From positions 2,820,501 to 2,884,500 of the forward strand of contig NZ_CP022219.1 in NCBI RefSeq assembly GCF_004114915.1: a DNA stretch of 64,000 nt. The letters are read 5' to 3'. The position numbers and the translations under genes were made by a program. The DNA comes from Bradyrhizobium guangxiense. GTDB taxonomy: Bacteria; Pseudomonadota; Alphaproteobacteria; Rhizobiales; Xanthobacteraceae. Below, piece after piece: positions 61,218 through 64,000 of the stretch; position 1 is the stretch's first letter, and every line of letters starts with the position of its first letter. Under the pieces are notes generated by a model. The model saw nothing but the letters and a program-made list of their open reading frames with translations. It searched no databases and was not told the DNA's origin.

Positions 61218-62524
61218 CAGGTCGCGCGCTTGCCGGCCGATTGCGCCGATTTCTGCGGCCTGGCCGGGCTCTTCTGCTCGCGCGCAGCCTGCGCCTTTGG
61301 CGTCTTCGCGGCGGCACTGCGCGTCTTCTTCGGCTTGACGTTGACGGCGGCTTCCTTGCGGTCCCCCGTGCCGCGGCGTGAGATGTATTCCGGTCCGTCG
61401 ACGGGGCCGACATGCGGCGGATCACGGCCGAGATAGGGCCGGCCGATGCCATACGCCTTGCCGTTGGCATCGACCCACTTCCACAGGATTTCGGTCGAGA
61501 CCCAGCGCTGCGCGCGGTTGTTGCCCTGGGTGCTGACGATGTCGGCCGCCATGCCGTGGCCGTAGCCGCCGCGCGAGCTGCCGCCATGATAGGAACGGTC
61601 GGAGGCGGCCTTCAGGCCGCTCGCGATCGACTGGCGATAGTCGTCGCGGAACGCGCTGGTGATGCCGGGCGAGAGACCGGCGGCTTCCGCGGCCAGCAGC
61701 GTGCGGAACAGCTTCTGCTTGAAGCTCTTGTCCATGCCGCCGATGACGTAGTCCATCATCGACATGCTAGCGTGCTCGGCTGCCTTCGGATCCTTCCAGC
61801 CGAAATCCTCGTCGACCAGCTTCGTGAAGGTGCGCATCACCGTGACGGTCTTGCCCTTGCGCTTGACAGTGACGGCGCGGCGCTCCTGAACCTTGATCGA
61901 GTCTTCCTTTGCGGTGCGCTGGTAGAGCGTCCAGAGATAGCGGTCGATGCACGCATCCATGACGAAGCATTCGTCGAGCACGGCGACGGTGTCGGCCGGC
62001 GGCGATGCCTTGCTCACGGGCGTGACGGGGGCGCCCGTGATCGCTGCGGGCGACAGCGCGTCTGTCGTCACGATCTCGGTGGGATCGGCAGATGCGAGCT
62101 TGACGGGCTCCGGCGCCGCGGCTGGGGCAGCCTCGCTGACGACGGGCTCCGGCGCCGGTTCGAGCGAGATCTGCGGCGCAGGCGGCGCCTCCACTGGCAG
62201 GATCAGGGCCGGATCGGCCGAGGCGAGCTTGACGGCGGGAACGGCGGGCTCAGGCGCCGCTTCAGCGATCGTCGGGGCCGGTGCGGCGGCCACCGCAGCC
62301 GCGATGTCGGCGGTCAAGGCGATACCGTCCTCGATGGTCGCAGCGGCCGGCACGTCGGCGAGGTCGAGCCGGCTGAGATCCTTGGCGCGCGAGACGGCAG
62401 CCGCATTGGCACCGCTGTTCTCGATCAGGGCAGGGCCATAGGCGGAGAGCGAAAGCGCCAGCCAGCCGGCGAGCACGGCCGAGGGGCACGCGACTGCCAC
62501 CAGAAGAGACCGTCGATCGTTCAT
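61217..62524 (-). CDS. M15-type (DUF882-like) peptidase with long linker
   Basis: A 435-residue exported protein. A hydrophobic start (LLVAVACPSAVLAGWLALSLSAYG) is followed by an Ala/Pro/Glu linker of about 120 residues with two VKLASADP repeats. The C-terminal half has ITSAFRDDYRQSIASG, YGHGMAADIVS and DPPHVG, the metal His/Asp pattern of D-Ala-D-Ala carboxypeptidase-like M15 folds. A basic Lys/Ala tail ends it. It likely trims peptidoglycan in the periplasm. Confidence 0.8.
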   Translation of the reverse strand: MNDRRSLLVAVACPSAVLAGWLALSLSAYGPALIENSGANAAAVSRAKDLSRLDLADVPAAATIEDGIALTADIAAAVAAAPAPTIAEAAPEPAVPAVKLASADPALILPVEAPPAPQISLEPAPEPVVSEAAPAAAPEPVKLASADPTEIVTTDALSPAAITGAPVTPVSKASPPADTVAVLDECFVMDACIDRYLWTLYQRTAKEDSIKVQERRAVTVKRKGKTVTVMRTFTKLVDEDFGWKDPKAAEHASMSMMDYVIGGMDKSFKQKLFRTLLAAEAAGLSPGITSAFRDDYRQSIASGLKAASDRSYHGGSSRGGYGHGMAADIVSTQGNNRAQRWVSTEILWKWVDANGKAYGIGRPYLGRDPPHVGPVDGPEYISRRGTGDRKEAAVNVKPKKTRSAAAKTPKAQAAREQKSPARPQKSAQSAGKRAT

Positions 62525-62846
62525 GATCCCTGCCTCCAAACGGTTCTGCCCGGACCCGCCTTGCCCGGACAGTCATGATGCAAACAGTTTGACGAAAACA
62601 GTCTTGCACGGAAAGGCACGCAGTGCGTCGATTGTTCGGAGGACCGTGTGGCAGCGCAATGGCGCAAATCGGCGAAAATGGGCTTTTCGACCGGGTGTTG
62701 CCGAGCTGCAACGCGGGGTCCACGGCGGTTCCCCAGCGAGCGGCTCATGTCGTCAACTTGAATGATCGTGTTTACTCAATTTTGGATTGTGGCAGTGCAT
62801 TTGTCTCTTGCCGGCAATTTCCGGTAGAGTTGGGAAGGATGCGGTT
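62525..62846. other. Intergenic region, peptidase / Flp pilin divergent
   Basis: This gap of 322 bases has no supported gene. It should hold the promoters for the two divergent genes; the AT-richer stretch GATCGTGTTTACTCAATTTT near 62764-62783 is a candidate for the pilin. No clear operator is seen. Confidence 0.4.
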
Positions 62847-63017
62847 GTGAAATTGAAATGCAAATGGGCGGAATTCGCCGCCGATGAAACCGGCGCGACT
62901 GCGATCGAATACGGCCTGATCGCAGCCGGCATTGCGCTCGCGATCATCGAGATCATCTATGCGCTCGGCACCAATCTCGTCGCAAAGTTGCAATCGCTGG
63001 CGACGGCGTTGATGTAG
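62847..63017 (+). CDS. Flp/Fap-type pilin
   Basis: A 56-residue type IVb pilin precursor. ADETGATAIEYGLIAAGIALAII has the prepilin peptidase site after Gly and the GATAIEYGLIAA core of Flp pilins. Secreted subunits form tight-adherence pili. The GTG start is set by AAGGA 7 bases upstream. No cpa/tad assembly genes are near, so it depends on a locus elsewhere. Confidence 0.9.
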   Translation: MKLKCKWAEFAADETGATAIEYGLIAAGIALAIIEIIYALGTNLVAKLQSLATALM

Positions 63018-63167
63018 GGCAGCGCGCCGCTGCATCGACACCGTCGTTGCAGCCATCGCCCCTTCAAAGTCAGCATTTCCTGGCATCACGCGCATCGCGT
63101 CCTTGATGCGCTGTCTTGCTCCCGCGCCTCGCGGCAACTTTGTTGCGGCTGGCGCGTTTGGTCGCCC

Positions 63168-63371
63168 ATGACGCATCCCTCGCTTCGTCCCATGGACGCC
63201 TTCGATCCCACCGAACCCGCCATCCTGCACGATCGCCTCACGGACACGATCATCACCTGGACCGCCGATCAGGCTGACGATTACCGGCGGGCCAGCCGGC
63301 CGGGTAACGATGGAACGGTGGCCTGGAAGGCCTATCTGTTCGATGGTTGGGGCAACGTGCTCGGTGGCTGA
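63168..63371 (+). CDS. Small hypothetical protein, 67 aa
   Basis: An acidic short protein with DAFDPTEPAILHDRLTDTIITW and WKAYLFDGWGNVLGG. The start is 63168 or the in-frame ATG at 63192. No strong ribosome site is visible and no family is recognised. Its protein-like composition is the main support. Confidence 0.45.
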   Translation: MTHPSLRPMDAFDPTEPAILHDRLTDTIITWTADQADDYRRASRPGNDGTVAWKAYLFDGWGNVLGG

Positions 63372-63463
63372 GCACCGCCCATGACTGTGCATGTCGCGGC
63401 CGGCATGATTCGGCCAAAGCCTTGTAGATGTTAAATATATTGCTATGCACCGTGCGCGCTTGT

Positions 63464-63490
63464 GCAATGCAACAAAGCGTGTCGCATTGC
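63464..63490. promoter_or_regulatory. Inverted repeat upstream of a secreted protein gene
   Basis: GCAATGC and GCATTGC, 13 bases apart, form a dyad about 50-80 bases before the ATG at 63542. AT-rich sequence (TTAAATATATTGCTATGC) just upstream could hold a promoter. Confidence 0.35.
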
Positions 63491-63541
63491 AGCAAGACCG
63501 GCCTAAATATGCTCCGACTCTTCCACTCAGGAGCATCACCA

Positions 63542-63796
63542 ATGAACAAGAAGACTCTGTCGATCGCCGCCGCCATCCTGGCGATCGCAGGCAGCACCGC
63601 GGCCTTTGCGGCCGAACTGCCGACTTACGAGGCCAACGGATTTCCGGTCTCGCCCTTGCAGGTTCGCGTCCTCGGTGCCGCGCATGTCGAGCAACAGGCC
63701 GCTGCGCCGACCACGGTCGCCTCGGTTCACCAGACCAAGGTGCTCAGCCCCCGCAAGCTGAAGACTGCGGACGTCACCACGGGCGCTGCCCGCTGA
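63542..63796 (+). CDS. Small secreted protein, 84 aa
   Basis: A signal peptide (MNKKTLSIAAAILAIAGSTAAFA) is followed by a short polar domain, YEANGFPVSPLQVRVLGAAHVEQQ, and a basic tail. AGGAG lies 9 bases before the ATG. The ANGFPVSPLQV motif looks conserved among short Bradyrhizobium secreted proteins, from memory. The function is unknown. Beyond it, 63797-64000 shows no gene. Confidence 0.65.
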   Translation: MNKKTLSIAAAILAIAGSTAAFAAELPTYEANGFPVSPLQVRVLGAAHVEQQAAAPTTVASVHQTKVLSPRKLKTADVTTGAAR

Positions 63797-64000
63797 GCTC
63801 TATCGCGTGACGTCAAGTGGGTTCCGCGGAGAGGCGGGATCCACTGCCTCACCTCACTCCTTTGACTTCGACGCAATCTCCCGGCGCGATCAATTGATGT
63901 CGATGCGCTGATTGAGAATCCGGCCGCGAACAAGTTCGCGTGAATGTGCCGGTTATGTATCTCCGTTCATAACGTACGTGATCCATTTAACGGTTGCTTT

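Noticed and set aside
1..64000. CRISPR arrays, prophage, insertion sequences, rRNA and tRNA genes
   Set aside because: No regularly spaced direct repeats, transposase or integrase catalytic motifs, or RNA gene signatures were seen on reading both strands.

Overview
The window is ordinary chromosomal DNA of a GC-rich alphaproteobacterium, most likely Bradyrhizobium or a close relative in the Nitrobacteraceae. This rests on glnII-type glutamine synthetase beside a DUF2735 gene, DUF2778, DUF3750, DUF2336 and DUF6894 proteins, minCDE behind a CtrA-type box, and several families of rhizobial-looking intergenic repeats. About 80 genes are packed on both strands. I see no rRNA, tRNA, CRISPR array, prophage or intact insertion sequence. 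The only signs of recent rearrangement are a duplicated, broken GrlR-like gene fragment and a frameshifted DUF3750 gene.

Layout. 0.2-3.6 kb: tryptophan catabolism to anthranilate (kynB-kynA-kynU), then a PaaI-type thioesterase. 3.7-7.9 kb: GNAT, DUF2161 nuclease-like protein, SDR plus tyrosine phosphatase pair, MliC-like secreted protein, DUF2735. 8.3-9.5 kb: glnII with a sigma-54 promoter and strong terminator. 9.6-13.1 kb: two GrlR-like tandem-domain genes around a ModA-like protein and a Sel1-repeat protein. 13.2-17.5 kb: methyltransferase, Bug-type binding protein, DUF3750 pseudogene, small proteins and the GrlR fragment. 17.7-21.7 kb: a sulfite module with YeiH exporter, LysR regulator, Mo-dependent sulfite dehydrogenase and its cytochrome c. 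21.8-28.7 kb: two HSL-type esterases, an ABC-F ATPase, MBL hydrolase, PsiF protein, cupin and nitroreductase. 29-31.6 kb: a c-di-GMP operon (DUF2336, PilZ, HD-GYP). 31.9-39 kb: AraC regulator, FMN reductase, chemoreceptor, DUF1810, DUF2778, DUF982 and an orphan TRAP binding protein.

39.1-45.5 kb is the least explained unit. A NitT/TauT-type ABC importer (binding protein, permease, ATPase) has three enzymes between its permease and ATPase genes: a DapA-family aldolase, an NAD-dependent epimerase-like protein and a two-domain GNAT. A TetR gene sits at the divergent point, and two related 16-bp palindromes lie in front of both transcription units. This looks like a self-contained uptake and catabolism locus for an unidentified compound.

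45.5-47.5 kb holds minCDE. 47.5-53 kb holds small secreted proteins, an SDR, an L,D-transpeptidase lipoprotein and a COG4315-type secreted protein. 52.7-55.2 kb holds a MarR regulator divergent from mobA (3-hydroxybenzoate 4-monooxygenase), with a 23-bp inverted repeat lying over the mobA promoter. 55.4-64 kb holds an SH3-domain protein, a c-type cytochrome, an SMR efflux pump with its TetR, a divergent O-methyltransferase/TetR pair, pdxY, an M15-type peptidase and an orphan Flp pilin.

All calls come from reading the sequence and from remembered family features; no database search was run.
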